64,000 nucleotides of DNA from Aeromonas rivipollensis (GCF_010974825.1 NZ_JAAILA010000012.1:124001-188000); one strand, 5' to 3'. Positions 41,788-52,096 are shown, numbered from the stretch's first letter. A program made the numbers and translations. The notes: generated by a model from the sequence alone, not told the origin.

Positions 41788-43923
41788 CTGCTCCGCCGCC
41801 ATCGCCTTGAGGCGGGCGCAGGGGGCGAACCTATCGCCGTGACGCTTCTGGTAGTGCTCGAGGCGCCCCACCAAATGATCAATGCCGAGGCTGTCCATGT
41901 AGCGGAAGGGGCCGCCGAGGAAAGGCGGGAAGCCGATGCCGAAGATGGCGCCGATGTCGCCGTCACGGGCCGAGGCCACCACGCCGCTGTCGAGCGCCAT
42001 GGCCGCTTCGTTGAGCATCAGCAGCACGCAGCGCTCGGCGATCTCCTGGCGAGCCAGCTTGGGCGATACCTTGACCCCGAGCACGGCATAGACGCTCTCG
42101 TCCACCGTCTTCTTGCCCTCCTTGCCGGTGAGGCGGTTGCGCGGCGCCGCCTTGCCGTAGAGGTAGAAGCCCTTGCCGTTCTTGCGCCCCTTGCGATCGT
42201 CTTGCAACAGCTTGTCAAAGGCCTTGGGAGCCTGGAACTGCTCGCCGCCGAGCTCTTTCTCGAGGATGGGGGAGATCTTGGCCCCAACGTCGATACCGAC
42301 CTCATCGAGCAAGGTGATGGGGCCGACCGGGAAGCCGAAGTCCAGCAGGGCACTGTCCAGCACCTCCACCGGCTCCCCTTCCAGCACCAGGCGCGCCGCC
42401 TCGTTCATGTAGGGAGCCAGGATGCGGTTCACGTAGAAACCGGCCTCGTCTTTGACCACGATAGGTGTCTTGCCTTGGGCACGGGCAAACGCCAGGGTGG
42501 TGGCCACCGTCTCGGCGCTGGTGCCGGCATGGGGGATGATTTCTGCCAGCGGCATCTTGTCCACCGGGCTGAAGTAGTGCAGCCCCACCACCCGCTCCGG
42601 ATGGGCGGCATTGGCCGCTATCTGGTGAATGGGCAGGGAGGAGGTGTTGGAGGCAAAGACGGTGTGTTCACCGCACTCGCGCTCCACGTCCGCCACCATC
42701 TGGTGCTTGAGGGCGAGATCCTCGAACACCGCCTCCACCACCATGTCCACCCGGTGGAAACCGGCGTAGTCCAGGGTGCCGGTGAGCAGGCTCATCTGCT
42801 TCTCCAGCTCGCTGCGCAGCAGTTGGCGGCGCTTGAGCTTCCTGGCCAGCAGGTCATAGCTGTAGCGCATGGCGTTGCCGATGCCAGCGCTTCCTACGTC
42901 CTTGATCCGCACAGGTACCCCGGCCTTGGTGGCGGTGACGAAGGCGATGCCGCCCCCCATCAGGCCACCACCCAGCACGGCGGCATGGGCCACCTTGCGC
43001 GGCTCGGCCCCCTGGTAGCTGACCTCTTTCTTCATCTCTGTGGTGGCGAAGAAAATTGAGCGCAGGGCGGCGGATTCCGCCGTCATCACCAGCTCACCGA
43101 AGTGGCGGGACTCGGCGGCGAGGCCGGCCTGCATCCCCTCCTCCACGCCGATGCGCACCACCTCAAGGATCCGCTCAGGGGCCGGGTAGTTGCCACGGGT
43201 CTTGGCTTTGACTCCCTTGCGGGCCTGATCGAACAGCACCTTGCGACCCAGGGCATTGGTCTCCAGCACCTTGGCTTGCAGATCCCGCTTCAGCTGATGG
43301 CGGGGCTTGCCCTTCTTGGCAAGCTTGATGGCGGCCTCCAGCAGTATGGAGGGGGGTACCACATCGTCCACCAGTCCCAGTTTTTTGGCCTGCTTGGCCC
43401 TGACCTGCTTGCCGGTCAGCATCAGATCCAGCGCCTTGGCCACCCCGATGAGGCGCGGCAGGCGTTGGGTACCGCCGGAACCCGGCAGCAGGCCCAGCTG
43501 CACTTCCGGCAGCCCCAGCACCGTCTTGCCGTGTTCGGTCACCACCCGACCATGGCAGGCGAGCGCCAGCTCCAGCCCGCCACCCAGGCAGGGGCCGTGA
43601 ATGGCGGCGATCACGGGGATGGTCAGCGCCTCGATCTCGGCGAAGACCACCTGCCCTTCCCGCGACAGCGTCTCGGCGTCACGGGCACTGGTGCAGGCGG
43701 CCAGCATGCTGATGTCGGCCCCGGCGATGAAGGAGTCCTTCTTGCCGGAGGCGATCACCAGACCGATCAGATCGCGGTTCCCCTTTATCTCGGCCAGCAC
43801 GGAGCGGATCTCGTCTGCGAAGGCGGCCTTGAGGGTGTTCATGCTCTCACCGGGCACATCCATGGTGAGGATGCCGATGCCGTCTTTGCGAATATCCAGT
43901 GAAAAAGTCTTAGCGCTCATCAT
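41773..43923 (-). CDS. fadJ: fatty acid oxidation complex alpha subunit FadJ
   Basis: Enoyl-CoA hydratase and 3-hydroxyacyl-CoA dehydrogenase. 716 residues, the size of E. coli FadJ (714). The N-terminal crotonase domain has [25 protein letters not shown] and [20 protein letters not shown] with the two catalytic Glu. The dehydrogenase has the NAD motif [25 protein letters not shown], the catalytic-His context [18 protein letters not shown] and FVNRIL-like [10 protein letters not shown]. It pairs with FadI, 4-base overlap. The alternative FadB is less likely because the upstream partner is FadI-like and the order is IJ. Confidence 0.96.
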   Translation of the reverse strand: MMSAKTFSLDIRKDGIGILTMDVPGESMNTLKAAFADEIRSVLAEIKGNRDLIGLVIASGKKDSFIAGADISMLAACTSARDAETLSREGQVVFAEIEALTIPVIAAIHGPCLGGGLELALACHGRVVTEHGKTVLGLPEVQLGLLPGSGGTQRLPRLIGVAKALDLMLTGKQVRAKQAKKLGLVDDVVPPSILLEAAIKLAKKGKPRHQLKRDLQAKVLETNALGRKVLFDQARKGVKAKTRGNYPAPERILEVVRIGVEEGMQAGLAAESRHFGELVMTAESAALRSIFFATTEMKKEVSYQGAEPRKVAHAAVLGGGLMGGGIAFVTATKAGVPVRIKDVGSAGIGNAMRYSYDLLARKLKRRQLLRSELEKQMSLLTGTLDYAGFHRVDMVVEAVFEDLALKHQMVADVERECGEHTVFASNTSSLPIHQIAANAAHPERVVGLHYFSPVDKMPLAEIIPHAGTSAETVATTLAFARAQGKTPIVVKDEAGFYVNRILAPYMNEAARLVLEGEPVEVLDSALLDFGFPVGPITLLDEVGIDVGAKISPILEKELGGEQFQAPKAFDKLLQDDRKGRKNGKGFYLYGKAAPRNRLTGKEGKKTVDESVYAVLGVKVSPKLARQEIAERCVLLMLNEAAMALDSGVVASARDGDIGAIFGIGFPPFLGGPFRYMDSLGIDHLVGRLEHYQKRHGDRFAPCARLKAMAAEQQRFY

Positions 43924-45230
43924 TCAACCTCCAGCACCATGGCCACACCCAGCCCACCCGCCGCACAGGCGGTGTTGAGCCCCAGTCCCCCACCCCGACG
44001 CCGCAGCTCGTGCAGGGTCTGGGTGATCATGCGCGCCCCTGTGGCGGCAAAGGGGTGGCCATAGGCCAGGGAGCCGCCGAGGACGTTGAATTTCTCCATG
44101 TCCACCTCGCCGATGGCCTGATCCCGGCCCAGTTTGTCACGGGCGAATTCGGCACTGGCAAACATCTTGAGGTTGGCCAGGGTCTGGGCGGCAAAGGCTT
44201 CGTGCATGTCGATGAGGGTCAGATCGGCCAGCGTGATGCCGGCGCGGTCCAGCGCCAGCGGCGTGGCATAGGAGGGACCCATCAGCATGTCCTGCCAGAC
44301 GTCGATGGCGGAAAACGCGAAGCTGCGGATGTAACCCAGCGGCTCCAACCCCAACTCTTTCGCCCGCCCTTCGCGCATCAACAGCACGGCGGCGGCGCCG
44401 TCGGTGAGCGGGGTGGCGTTGGCGGCGGTGACCGAGCCATGCAGCCGGTCAAACACCGGCTTGAGTTTGGCGTAGCTCGCCAGATCGGAGCTTTCACGGA
44501 TGTTGTTGTCCCGCTCCAGCGGCGACTTGTAGGGGGGCACGTGGGCGGTGAACACCTCGCCACTGAGCTTGCCCTCGGCCCAGGCCTGCGCCGCCAGGGT
44601 GTGGGAGCGGTGGGCCAGGGCATCTTGCGCCTCGCGGCTGATCTGGTGGCTCTTGGCCATCTGCTCTGCGGTCTGTCCCATGGAGAGGCCGGTGGAGTAC
44701 TCGGCCACCGCGGGCGGCACCGGCATCAAGTCTTTCAAGCGCAGACGCCGCAGAATATTGAAACGCTGCTGCAGATTGCGCGCCTTGTTGAGATCCACCA
44801 GGGCGCGGGCCAGGGTCTTGCTCACCCCTATGGGGAGCACGGAGGAGGAGTCGGCACCGCCTGCGATGGCGATGTCGACAGTGCCGGCCATGATGGATTC
44901 GGTGACATTGGCCACCGCCTGGAAACTGGTGGCGCAGGCGCGCGACACGCTATAGGCATCGGTGCTGACACTCATGCCGGTGCCGAGCACTATCTCGCGA
45001 GCTATGTTGGGTGCTTCCGGCATCTGGACCACCTGGCCGAACACCAGCTGGTCGATGAGCTTGGGATCGAGATCGGTGCGGGCGAGCATCTCGCTCACCA
45101 CCAGTTTGCCGAGATCCACCGCAGGCACGCCGTGGAAGGCCGTGGCCTGCTTGGCAAAGGGGGTTCGCAGACCCGCCACGACGGCAATCCGTTCGCCCTG
45201 GCGAGTCGTCAGTTTCAATGGCTGTTTCAT
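43920..45230 (-). CDS. fadI: acetyl-CoA acyltransferase FadI (3-ketoacyl-CoA thiolase)
   Basis: Thiolytic last step of beta-oxidation, partner of FadJ. 436 residues, identical in length to E. coli FadI. The nucleophilic Cys99 is in [11 protein letters not shown], the C-terminal active-site His in [10 protein letters not shown] and the second Cys in [16 protein letters not shown] precedes the ATG at 45230. The open frame runs further upstream to 45377 without similarity. A FadR-like 17-mer lies 35 bases upstream of the start. Confidence 0.96.
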   Translation of the reverse strand: MKQPLKLTTRQGERIAVVAGLRTPFAKQATAFHGVPAVDLGKLVVSEMLARTDLDPKLIDQLVFGQVVQMPEAPNIAREIVLGTGMSVSTDAYSVSRACATSFQAVANVTESIMAGTVDIAIAGGADSSSVLPIGVSKTLARALVDLNKARNLQQRFNILRRLRLKDLMPVPPAVAEYSTGLSMGQTAEQMAKSHQISREAQDALAHRSHTLAAQAWAEGKLSGEVFTAHVPPYKSPLERDNNIRESSDLASYAKLKPVFDRLHGSVTAANATPLTDGAAAVLLMREGRAKELGLEPLGYIRSFAFSAIDVWQDMLMGPSYATPLALDRAGITLADLTLIDMHEAFAAQTLANLKMFASAEFARDKLGRDQAIGEVDMEKFNVLGGSLAYGHPFAATGARMITQTLHELRRRGGGLGLNTACAAGGLGVAMVLEVE

Positions 45231-45264
45231 CCTGGCTCCTTGGTTAAACGAGAAGATTAAAAGG

Positions 45265-45281
45265 AAGAGGTCTGACCTCAT
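45265..45281. promoter_or_regulatory. FadR-like operator upstream of fadIJ
   Basis: AAGAGGTCTGACCTCAT compared with the E. coli consensus AACTGGTCNGACCAGTT: the GGTCNGACC core is perfect and the site is a good palindrome. It lies 35 bases before the fadI ATG, where a bound repressor would block transcription. Consensus is from memory. Confidence 0.65.
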
Positions 45282-45424
45282 TGCGCCACATCTTAACAAT
45301 CCACTCACAAATTTCATACAGCTGATTGAAACTAAATTGCCGCCATCTTGCCACCCTCCCTCGCCCTTGGGGGCCAACTGGAGTATAAAAAGATCAACTT
45401 CTATGAAAACAACGGGTTCATTAC

Positions 45425-46375
45425 ATGGCAGCGGCCGAATTTAGAGCGCTTGGGGACTATCTTGGCAGTCAGATCCTGGGACAGGGCTCCCTCATCGAGG
45501 GGCTGCTGATCGCCCTGCTATGTGAAGGACATGTGTTGATCGAGGGGGCCCCCGGCCTTGCCAAGACCCGGGCCGTCAAGGCGCTGGCCGGCGCCGTCGA
45601 GGGGCGCTTCGCCCGCATCCAGTTCACCCCAGACCTGCTCCCCGCCGATCTCACCGGCAGCGAGGTGTTTCACCCCCAGGATGCCAGCTTCGTGTTCCAG
45701 CCCGGCCCATTGTTCAACCACCTGGTGCTGGCGGACGAGATAAACCGGGCCCCGGCCAAGGTGCAGTCCGCCCTGCTGGAGGCCATGGCCGAGCAGCAGA
45801 TCACCGTGGGCAAGAAGAGCTGGCGCCTGCCGCCGCTCTTTATGGTGGCGGCCACGCAAAACCCGATAGAACAGGAGGGGACCTATCCCCTGCCGGAGGC
45901 CCAGCTCGACCGCTTCCTGCTGAAACTCATGGTGGATTACCCCAGCCCCGCCATGGAGCTCGCCATCTTGCAGCTCAACGCCGGAGGCGAGCAACTGCCG
46001 CCGCCTCCCCTAACCCTGAGCCAGGCCGCCCTGCTCTCGGCCCGCAGCGCGGTGCAGGCCGTGCAGATGCAGAGCCGGCTCGAGCACTATCTGGTGCAAC
46101 TTATCTGTGCCACCCGCCCCGGCAGCGGCCTCTGCCCCGAGCTGGAGCCCCTCATTGCGGTGGGCGCCAGCCCCAGGGCCAGCATAGGCCTGGCCCGCGC
46201 CGCCCGCGCCCGGGCCTGGCTCGCCGGGCGGGATTTTGTGCTGCCGGAAGACATCCAGCAACTGGCGCCGGCCGTGCTGCGTCATCGCCTCATTCCCAGT
46301 TATCAGGCCCTGGCGGACAATCTCGACAACGATACCCTGATCGCCCGCCTGCTGGATGCCATTCCATGTCCCTGA
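45425..46375 (+). CDS. MoxR-family AAA+ ATPase
   Basis: 316 residues. Walker A is GAPGLAKT (41-48), Walker [12 protein letters not shown], sensor 1 AATQNP, then [13 protein letters not shown] and the C-terminal lid with [15 protein letters not shown]. MoxR ATPases act as chaperones that activate VWA-domain partners, which fits the DUF58, BatA/BatB and BatD genes that follow. It is divergent from fadI. The last 37 codons, including the TGA, are followed by two further in-phase copies (see the repeat at 46265-46597), so the natural C-terminus may once have been the third copy, whose ending differs (DLIPCP instead of DAIPCP). Confidence 0.93.
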   Translation: MAAAEFRALGDYLGSQILGQGSLIEGLLIALLCEGHVLIEGAPGLAKTRAVKALAGAVEGRFARIQFTPDLLPADLTGSEVFHPQDASFVFQPGPLFNHLVLADEINRAPAKVQSALLEAMAEQQITVGKKSWRLPPLFMVAATQNPIEQEGTYPLPEAQLDRFLLKLMVDYPSPAMELAILQLNAGGEQLPPPPLTLSQAALLSARSAVQAVQMQSRLEHYLVQLICATRPGSGLCPELEPLIAVGASPRASIGLARAARARAWLAGRDFVLPEDIQQLAPAVLRHRLIPSYQALADNLDNDTLIARLLDAIPCP

Positions 46376-46597
46376 CAGCCCGCCGTTCATCGCCACCGTT
46401 TAATCCCCAGCTACCAGGCCATGGCGGACAACCTCGACAACGACACCCTGATCGCCCGCCTGCTGGATGCCATTCCATGTCCCTGACAGCCCGCCGTTCA
46501 TCGTCACCGCTTAATCCCCAGCTATCAGGCCCTGGCGGACAACCTCGACAACGACACCCTGATCGCCCGCCTGCTGGACCTTATCCCATGCCCCTGA
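46265..46597 (+). repeat. 111-bp (37-codon) tandem triplication of the moxR 3' end
   Basis: Three units, 46265-46375, 46376-46486 and 46487-46597, each exactly 111 bases, each ending in an in-phase TGA. Unit 1 is the true end of the ATPase gene. Units 2 and 3 continue the same reading frame after the stop and encode [14 protein letters not shown](A/A)(M/L)ADNLDN-type tails nearly identical to unit 1. Most differences are silent: between units 2 and 3 I count six synonymous against two amino-acid codon changes (Met/Leu and Ala/Leu). Units 2 and 3 lack a rest-of-gene, and the DUF58 gene starts 12 bases after unit 3. Confidence 0.93.
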
Positions 46598-46609
46598 TGA
46601 TCGGCCCCC

Positions 46610-47500
46610 ATGACCAGATCCGCTGATCCTCGCGCCCATCCCGATATCGCCCTGCCCCTGGCCCAGTTGCTGGCCATCCGGCTGTGGGCGAGACAGGGTC
46701 AGCGGGTGCGCATACATCAGGCACGTCAAGGACGGCTCGGGCGACAGCCGGGCCTGAATTTTCGTGAGCTGCGCCTCTATCAGGCCGGGGACGAGGTGCG
46801 CCACATCGACTGGCGGGTCACAGCCCGCCTCGGGCGCCCCCACACCCGGCTGTATGCCGAGGAGCAGGAGCAGGCCCACTGGCTGCTGCTGGATCTCTCC
46901 CCCGCCATGTATTTCGGCTCGGGCCCCCAGCTCAAGGCCCGCCTCGGCTGCGAGCTCGCCGCCGCCCTGCTCTGGCAGGGGGAGACGCAGGCAAACACTC
47001 TGGTCTGCCACGGGATCGAGACCCGACACGAAACTCAGCGTGACTCCCTGATCCCCCTGCTGGAGGCACTCTGTCACCACTATGAGGCGGGGCTGGATCG
47101 GGCCCCTCTGGCCAACTCCCTGGCCCAGACCCTGGCGCGCCTCAGCCTGCCCCATGGCGCCAGACTGACGCTGATCAGCCACCATCAGCCCCTGGATCAG
47201 GGGCTCAGCCAGCAGTTGCAACGCCTCGGCCAGCGCCACGACATCCACTATTGGCAGATCCGGGATCCCCTGGAAGCGGCCCTGCCCGAGCAGGGGCAAC
47301 TGGCGGTGCAATCGGGCAAGCGCAGCGGCTGGCTCGATGCCGGACAGACCCTCTTTCGCTGGCGCTACCAGGAAGCGGCAAGGCAGCAGGCCGACGCCTG
47401 CCAGCAGCAGCTGTTGCCCCTGGTGCAGCGCCTCTACCGCCTCGACAACGGTTTGCCCCTGCAACGCCAATGGCAGGAGGCTGGATGCCGTCTGTTCTAA
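46610..47500 (+). CDS. DUF58 domain-containing protein
   Basis: 296 residues, cytoplasmic, no membrane span. The DUF58 signature GDEVRHIDWRVTARLGRPHT lies at about residues 60-79, followed by a VWA-like fold (WLLLDLSPAMYFG) in which the metal-binding pattern is partly degenerate. DUF58 proteins are standard partners of MoxR ATPases. It starts 12 bases after the third copy of the moxR tail and overlaps the next gene by 16 bases. Confidence 0.92.
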   Translation: MTRSADPRAHPDIALPLAQLLAIRLWARQGQRVRIHQARQGRLGRQPGLNFRELRLYQAGDEVRHIDWRVTARLGRPHTRLYAEEQEQAHWLLLDLSPAMYFGSGPQLKARLGCELAAALLWQGETQANTLVCHGIETRHETQRDSLIPLLEALCHHYEAGLDRAPLANSLAQTLARLSLPHGARLTLISHHQPLDQGLSQQLQRLGQRHDIHYWQIRDPLEAALPEQGQLAVQSGKRSGWLDAGQTLFRWRYQEAARQQADACQQQLLPLVQRLYRLDNGLPLQRQWQEAGCRLF

Positions 47501-48036
47501 GCGCCCCCCTCCAACACCCGCCCGGGCAGACCTCCTCGCTGACGCGGCTTCAGGAGATCCAGGGGCAGCTTCGCGACATCCATCCGGGCCCGCCCCTGGA
47601 GAGCGCGAGCGATCCCCGTCTGCTGGCCTGGGGCTGGCTGCTGATCGCCCTGCTCGCCGCCTTGCTGATCGGGGCCACGATAAACACCCTGTGGCGTCAG
47701 CGCCGCTGGGCACGTCAGATAGACTGGCAGGCCGCCGATCTGGCGCCTGCCCTGCACGCCGCCCTGAGAGAGGCGGCCATCGCCCGCTGGCCAGAGGCCC
47801 GTACCCTGCAAGGGGATGAGTGGCTCGCCTGGCTCGACCGCCGGGGAGGCTGCCATTTTGGCGAGTTCGCCCGCCAGTGGCCGGGCTGGCTCTATGGCTC
47901 AGACACGCCGGATGGGGCACAGCGGGCGCGGCTGCGCCTTGCCTACCTCAACTGGGGGCGCCGCTGCGTCTGTGCACCGCGCTGGATGGCGCGCCCTGTG
48001 CTGTGGCACCGCACCCGCGGCGGAGGGGCCAGATGA
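47485..48036 (+). CDS. DUF4381 domain-containing protein
   Basis: 183 residues from the ATG at 47485 (GAGG a few bases upstream, start within the previous gene; the frame is open further upstream without support). A membrane anchor (LAWGWLLIALLAALLIGATI, about 50-69) is followed by a basic, mainly helical cytoplasmic domain containing RLAYLNWGRRC, typical of DUF4381 proteins in MoxR/Bat operons. Role unknown; probably assists the VWA proteins. It overlaps the next gene by 4 bases (ATGA). Confidence 0.88.
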   Translation: MPSVLSAPLQHPPGQTSSLTRLQEIQGQLRDIHPGPPLESASDPRLLAWGWLLIALLAALLIGATINTLWRQRRWARQIDWQAADLAPALHAALREAAIARWPEARTLQGDEWLAWLDRRGGCHFGEFARQWPGWLYGSDTPDGAQRARLRLAYLNWGRRCVCAPRWMARPVLWHRTRGGGAR

Positions 48037-49010
48037 TCCTCGCCTGGCCCTGGTTTGCCCTCGCCCTGGCATTGCCGCTGCTGGTGCGCTTCGGCCTGCC
48101 ACCGCTCTCCCGCGCGAGTCGCGCCAGGCTGGCCCATGCCGGCTTCCCCCTGCTGCTGCCCCAGGCCGGGCAGCCTTTGTGGCGCATGGCCCTGTGCTGG
48201 TGTGCCCTGGTGCTGGCCCTGTGCCGCCCCCAGTGGCAGGAGGCTCCCCTCATTCACTACCAGGCCAGCCGGGACATCATCCTGGCGGTGGATCTCTCCG
48301 ACAGCATGCGCACCCAGGACATGCTGGATGAGGGGGAGCAGCGCGATCGCCTCTCTGCGGTGCGCCAGCAGATAACGCACCTCATCGGTGAGCGCCCAGG
48401 CGATCGCATCGCCCTCATCGTCTTTGCGGATCACGCCTACCTGCTCTCCCCCCTGACCCAGGAGACCCGGGCCCTGCTGGCACTGACCCGCGAGCTCGAT
48501 TTCGATCTGGTGGGGCGCACCACGGCGCTCGGCGAGGCCATACTGCTGGCCCGCCAGCACGCCGACCCCGCCCGTCCCACCGCCCTGCTGCTGATCACCG
48601 ATGGGCGCAACACCGCGGGCAACGCAGAGCCCCTGACCGAAGCCAGGCGGGCCGCCGCCGCAGGCATCCGCCTCTATACCCTGGGGGTGGGGGCCGATCC
48701 CGACACCTTTGCCTCCCCCCTGGGAGGGGCAGATCCCAGCGCCGAGCTGGATGAGCCCTTGTTGCAGCAACTGGCCGAGCTGGGCCATGGCCGCTATTTT
48801 CGTGCCCGCAGCCAGGCCGATCTCTCGGCCATCAATCAGGCCATAGACACTCTGGAGCCTGCCGCCCGCCCGCAGACCCTCTATCGCCCCCACCATGAGC
48901 TCTACCCCTGGCCCCTGGCGCTGGCCTGGCTGCTGCTGGTGTGGCCGGCCCGACTGCGCTGGCCGATGCGGCGAACGGGCAGAGAAGATCCGGAGTCGCC
49001 CCATGAATAA
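48033..49010 (+). CDS. BatA-like VWA-domain membrane protein
   Basis: 325 residues. An N-terminal membrane helix, a second at about 51-66, then a VWA domain with MIDAS motif DLSDS at 87-91, the conserved Thr in LVGRTTALGEA and the Asp in LLLITDGRN. A C-terminal helix (WPLALAWLLLVWPARL) completes the BatA arrangement. The domain faces the periplasm and binds metal and a protein partner. It is placed between DUF4381 and the second VWA gene in a tightly packed operon. Confidence 0.92.
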   Translation: MILAWPWFALALALPLLVRFGLPPLSRASRARLAHAGFPLLLPQAGQPLWRMALCWCALVLALCRPQWQEAPLIHYQASRDIILAVDLSDSMRTQDMLDEGEQRDRLSAVRQQITHLIGERPGDRIALIVFADHAYLLSPLTQETRALLALTRELDFDLVGRTTALGEAILLARQHADPARPTALLLITDGRNTAGNAEPLTEARRAAAAGIRLYTLGVGADPDTFASPLGGADPSAELDEPLLQQLAELGHGRYFRARSQADLSAINQAIDTLEPAARPQTLYRPHHELYPWPLALAWLLLVWPARLRWPMRRTGREDPESPHE

Positions 49011-49031
49011 GTGTCTGAAGGGAGCGTCATC

Positions 49032-50507
49032 ATGGAGCTGATGCTGCTGCGCCCGCTCTGGCTGCTGGCCCTGCTGCCCTGGCTGTGGCAGGGGTGGCGC
49101 CGCCGTCGGCAGCGCCCCTTGCTGGCCCCCGCCATGCAGGCCTATCTGTTGCCGACCCGGGGCCGGGCCATTCCCTGGCTCTGGCTGGCCACACTGCCGG
49201 TGATCCTGGCACTCGCGGGCCCCGCCCTGCGCCAGCAGAGCCAGACCGTCAGCAGCCCTGCCTTCGACATCTGGTTGCTGGATCTCTCAAGCTCCATGCA
49301 GGCCAGGGATCTACCCCCGGATCGGGCGACCCGGGTGCGCCTGCTGCTTCAGGACATGCTGGCCAAAGCGGCGGCCCGGCAGGAGCCCCATCCCCTCGGA
49401 CTCATCCTGTTTGCCGGGGATGCCTACCTCGCCATGCCCCCCACCCGGGATCATCAGGCCATCTCGCTGCTGCTGCCGGACTTGCGCCCGGCCATCATGC
49501 CGCTTCAGGGCAGCGCGCCGGAGCGGGCCGTGGCGCTGGCCTTGACGCAGATCCCCCCGGGCCAGCAGGCACGCCTGCTGCTCATCACAGACGGCCTCTC
49601 GGACAGCCAGATGGCGCGCATCGCCGCCCTCTGGCCCTGCCTGGATAGCCTCTTCTGCCCGCAGGCGTCGTCCCCCCGACTCGACATCCTGCTGGCCAAT
49701 GCCGGCGAACGCGCTGTGCTGCCCCCGCCACCTGCCGAGGGGTGGCAACTTGGCAGCGCCCTGGGGCAGACTCTGCCGGCACCGGACGGCGCCGCCATGG
49801 CGGATCTCGCGGCCAGCACAGGGGGAAGGCTGCAATGGCTGCAGGCCGGGCTCCCCTCCTTTGCCCCCCTGCCCATGAGCCAGACCCAGACCGGGGCCCA
49901 GTCCCTCGATCTCGGCCCCTGGTTGCTGCTCCCTCTGCTGCCCCTGGCGCTGCTGGCCCGCATAGGGGCGCACTGGTTGCTGCTGCTCATGGTGGTGATC
50001 TTCCCCCCGCCCCCCCTGCAAGCGGCGCCCGCCCCCTGGTGGCCCGCCGAGGCGGCGCCGGGTTGGCAAGCCTTCTCCCAGGGGCGCTATCAGGAGGCGG
50101 CCCGCGCCTTCCAGGATCCCGTCTGGCAGGGCAATGCCTGGTACAGGGCCGGTGACTATGCCAGGGCCGTCGCCGCCTATGGCCGCGCCGACACGGCCAC
50201 CGCCCACTACAACAGGGGCAATGCGCTGGTGTGGCTCGGGGATCTCAAGGGGGCCGAACAGGCCTACCTGGCCGCCCTCAAGCGGGAGCCTGGGCACCAG
50301 GATGTCCTCCATAACCTGGCACTGCTGCGGGCCAGCCCCCCACAGGCGACCCCTGCTCCTCAGCCGCCCGAAACCGGCGAGCCACCCGAGCCCTCTGCCG
50401 CCTCGGACAACCCCCGCCCCCCGGCGCCCCCCGTGCTCTTGCTGGAGCAGCGGCTGCGCAAGGAGGCCGAGCGCCGTCCCCTTCTCAAGGTGGAGGAGCC
50501 CTGGTGA
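49032..50507 (+). CDS. BatB/BatC-like protein: VWA domain fused to TPR repeats
   Basis: 491 residues from the ATG at 49032 (GGGAG seven bases upstream; a GTG at 49011 is the alternative). Membrane helices at about 8-20 and 48-64, VWA domain with MIDAS DLSSS at 84-88, a central membrane region (LLLPLLPLALLARIGAHWLLLLMVVIF) and then TPR-like helices (QGRYQEAARAF, AGDYARAVAAYGRA, YNRGNALVWLGDLKGAEQAYLAALK). The C-terminus is Pro-rich. It combines what are separate BatB and BatC proteins in Bacteroides, a fusion usual in gammaproteobacteria. 4-base overlap with BatD. Confidence 0.92.
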   Translation: MELMLLRPLWLLALLPWLWQGWRRRRQRPLLAPAMQAYLLPTRGRAIPWLWLATLPVILALAGPALRQQSQTVSSPAFDIWLLDLSSSMQARDLPPDRATRVRLLLQDMLAKAAARQEPHPLGLILFAGDAYLAMPPTRDHQAISLLLPDLRPAIMPLQGSAPERAVALALTQIPPGQQARLLLITDGLSDSQMARIAALWPCLDSLFCPQASSPRLDILLANAGERAVLPPPPAEGWQLGSALGQTLPAPDGAAMADLAASTGGRLQWLQAGLPSFAPLPMSQTQTGAQSLDLGPWLLLPLLPLALLARIGAHWLLLLMVVIFPPPPLQAAPAPWWPAEAAPGWQAFSQGRYQEAARAFQDPVWQGNAWYRAGDYARAVAAYGRADTATAHYNRGNALVWLGDLKGAEQAYLAALKREPGHQDVLHNLALLRASPPQATPAPQPPETGEPPEPSAASDNPRPPAPPVLLLEQRLRKEAERRPLLKVEEPW

Positions 50508-52057
50508 TCCCCTGGCTGCGTTCACTCATCCGGTTGATGAAGGGACCAAGCGGCTGGTGGCTGCTCGCCATGCTGCTGGCAACCCAGGCGCAGGCCGCCC
50601 CCCCTCGCGCCGAGCTGCTGGCGGGGGAAAGCGATCGCGACTGGCTGCTCGTCATCGAAGCCGACGGGGAGCTCAAGGGTGACGAGCTCAGCCTGCTCCC
50701 CCTGCTGCGCCAGTTTGCGGTGGGCCGGGTCAGCATCAGCCGCGTCAACACCCAGGTGAGCAGCCTGATCCGCTGGCAGATCCCGCTTCACCTGCTGGAG
50801 ACCAGCCCCCGCCAGGTGCCGCCCCTGACCCTAGGCGCCGAGCAGACGCCCGCGTTGCCTATTCCGACGCGCCCCCAGACGGGCACACTGACGCAACAAC
50901 CCGAGACGCGCATCTCCCCCGTAGAGCTGCAGGCCAGGGTGCTGCATCAGGGCCCCCTTTATCCGGGGCAACCCTTCATCTATGAGCTGAGCCTCTGGCT
51001 GCCCGCCAACATGGAGGCCCCCAACCTCAGCGAGCCCCTCGGTCAAGGCTTCACCATACGCCGCCTCGGCGACGATCGCTGGGAGTCCCCCGCCAGCCCC
51101 GGCATGCCCGGGCGCCTGATCCGCAAATGGCTGCTGCAGGCCAGGGAGCCCGGGCTGCATCCCCTGGAGTCCCCCCGATTCCAGGGTCGATTGCCCCAGG
51201 ACCCGGACACCGCCACGCAAAGCGACGCAGGGGATCTGCTCTCGGCCAGGGCGGCCACCCTCTTCGTCAAGGTGGACAAGGCGCCGGTGGAGCCGGTGGC
51301 GAGCAGCCTGGTCCTGCGCCAGCAGTTCAGCCCGGCCAGGGGAGCCAGAGTCGGGGAGCCGGTGATCCGCACCCTCACCCTGGTGATGGAGGGGGGGGAT
51401 GGCAACCGCCTGCCACAGATCCCGGCCCCGGCATTGCCGCAGGGCCTTTCGATGAAACCGGACGGCGAACAGCAGCAGGAGCGTTTCGTGGCCAAGGGGG
51501 CGCTGCGGGTCGAACGCCAGTGGCGCCAGGCCCTGACCGCTGAAACCGCGGGCAGCTATACCCTGCCCGCCGTGACCCTCCCCTGGTTCAACACCAGTAC
51601 CGGGCGCATCGAGCAGGCCCAACTGCCGGCGCAGACGCTGCACATCGAGGGCGACGCCGCCCCTTCCGATCCCGCCAGGGCGCCCGGCACAGGGAGCCTC
51701 ATCTGGGTGCTGTTGGCGCTGCTGCTGCGCACCTTGTGGCAAGGCGGGCCGCGCTGGCTCGCCTTCTATCGGCTGCAACGGGCCCTGGCGGCCCGGGAGC
51801 CTGATCTGGCCAGGTGGGCCTTGCTGGCCTGGGCTGGGCTTCGCTGGGGGCAGCCTTGCCAGCACCTGGCCAGCCTGCCCTGCCATGGCGATCCCGCCAT
51901 GGGCACGCGACTCGATGATCTGGACAGGGCCTGTTTTGCCGCCCCCAGCGCTGCCGGCCAAGGGGTCGACTGGCAGGGGCTGGCCCTGGCGCTGTGCGCC
52001 AGGGAGACTTTTGCGATAGCCTATGTCCTCAGAAAACTGGCGTGGGCACGTCCCTGA
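50504..52057 (+). CDS. BatD-like protein
   Basis: 517 residues starting with GTG inside the previous gene. A signal peptide (to about residue 31, TQAQA) is followed by a long periplasmic region of repeated beta-rich domains (VELQARVLHQGPLYPGQPFIYELSLWL is a typical BatD segment), a membrane helix near SLIWVLLALLLRTLW (about 400-415) and a short cytoplasmic tail. BatD proteins complete the MoxR-VWA system; homologous operons are linked to envelope stress tolerance and aerotolerance. The reported role is family knowledge; here it is unproven. Confidence 0.88.
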   Translation: MIPWLRSLIRLMKGPSGWWLLAMLLATQAQAAPPRAELLAGESDRDWLLVIEADGELKGDELSLLPLLRQFAVGRVSISRVNTQVSSLIRWQIPLHLLETSPRQVPPLTLGAEQTPALPIPTRPQTGTLTQQPETRISPVELQARVLHQGPLYPGQPFIYELSLWLPANMEAPNLSEPLGQGFTIRRLGDDRWESPASPGMPGRLIRKWLLQAREPGLHPLESPRFQGRLPQDPDTATQSDAGDLLSARAATLFVKVDKAPVEPVASSLVLRQQFSPARGARVGEPVIRTLTLVMEGGDGNRLPQIPAPALPQGLSMKPDGEQQQERFVAKGALRVERQWRQALTAETAGSYTLPAVTLPWFNTSTGRIEQAQLPAQTLHIEGDAAPSDPARAPGTGSLIWVLLALLLRTLWQGGPRWLAFYRLQRALAAREPDLARWALLAWAGLRWGQPCQHLASLPCHGDPAMGTRLDDLDRACFAAPSAAGQGVDWQGLALALCARETFAIAYVLRKLAWARP

Positions 52058-52096
52058 CGCCTGCGCCAAACCACTCATGAAAAAGGAATCGCATTC

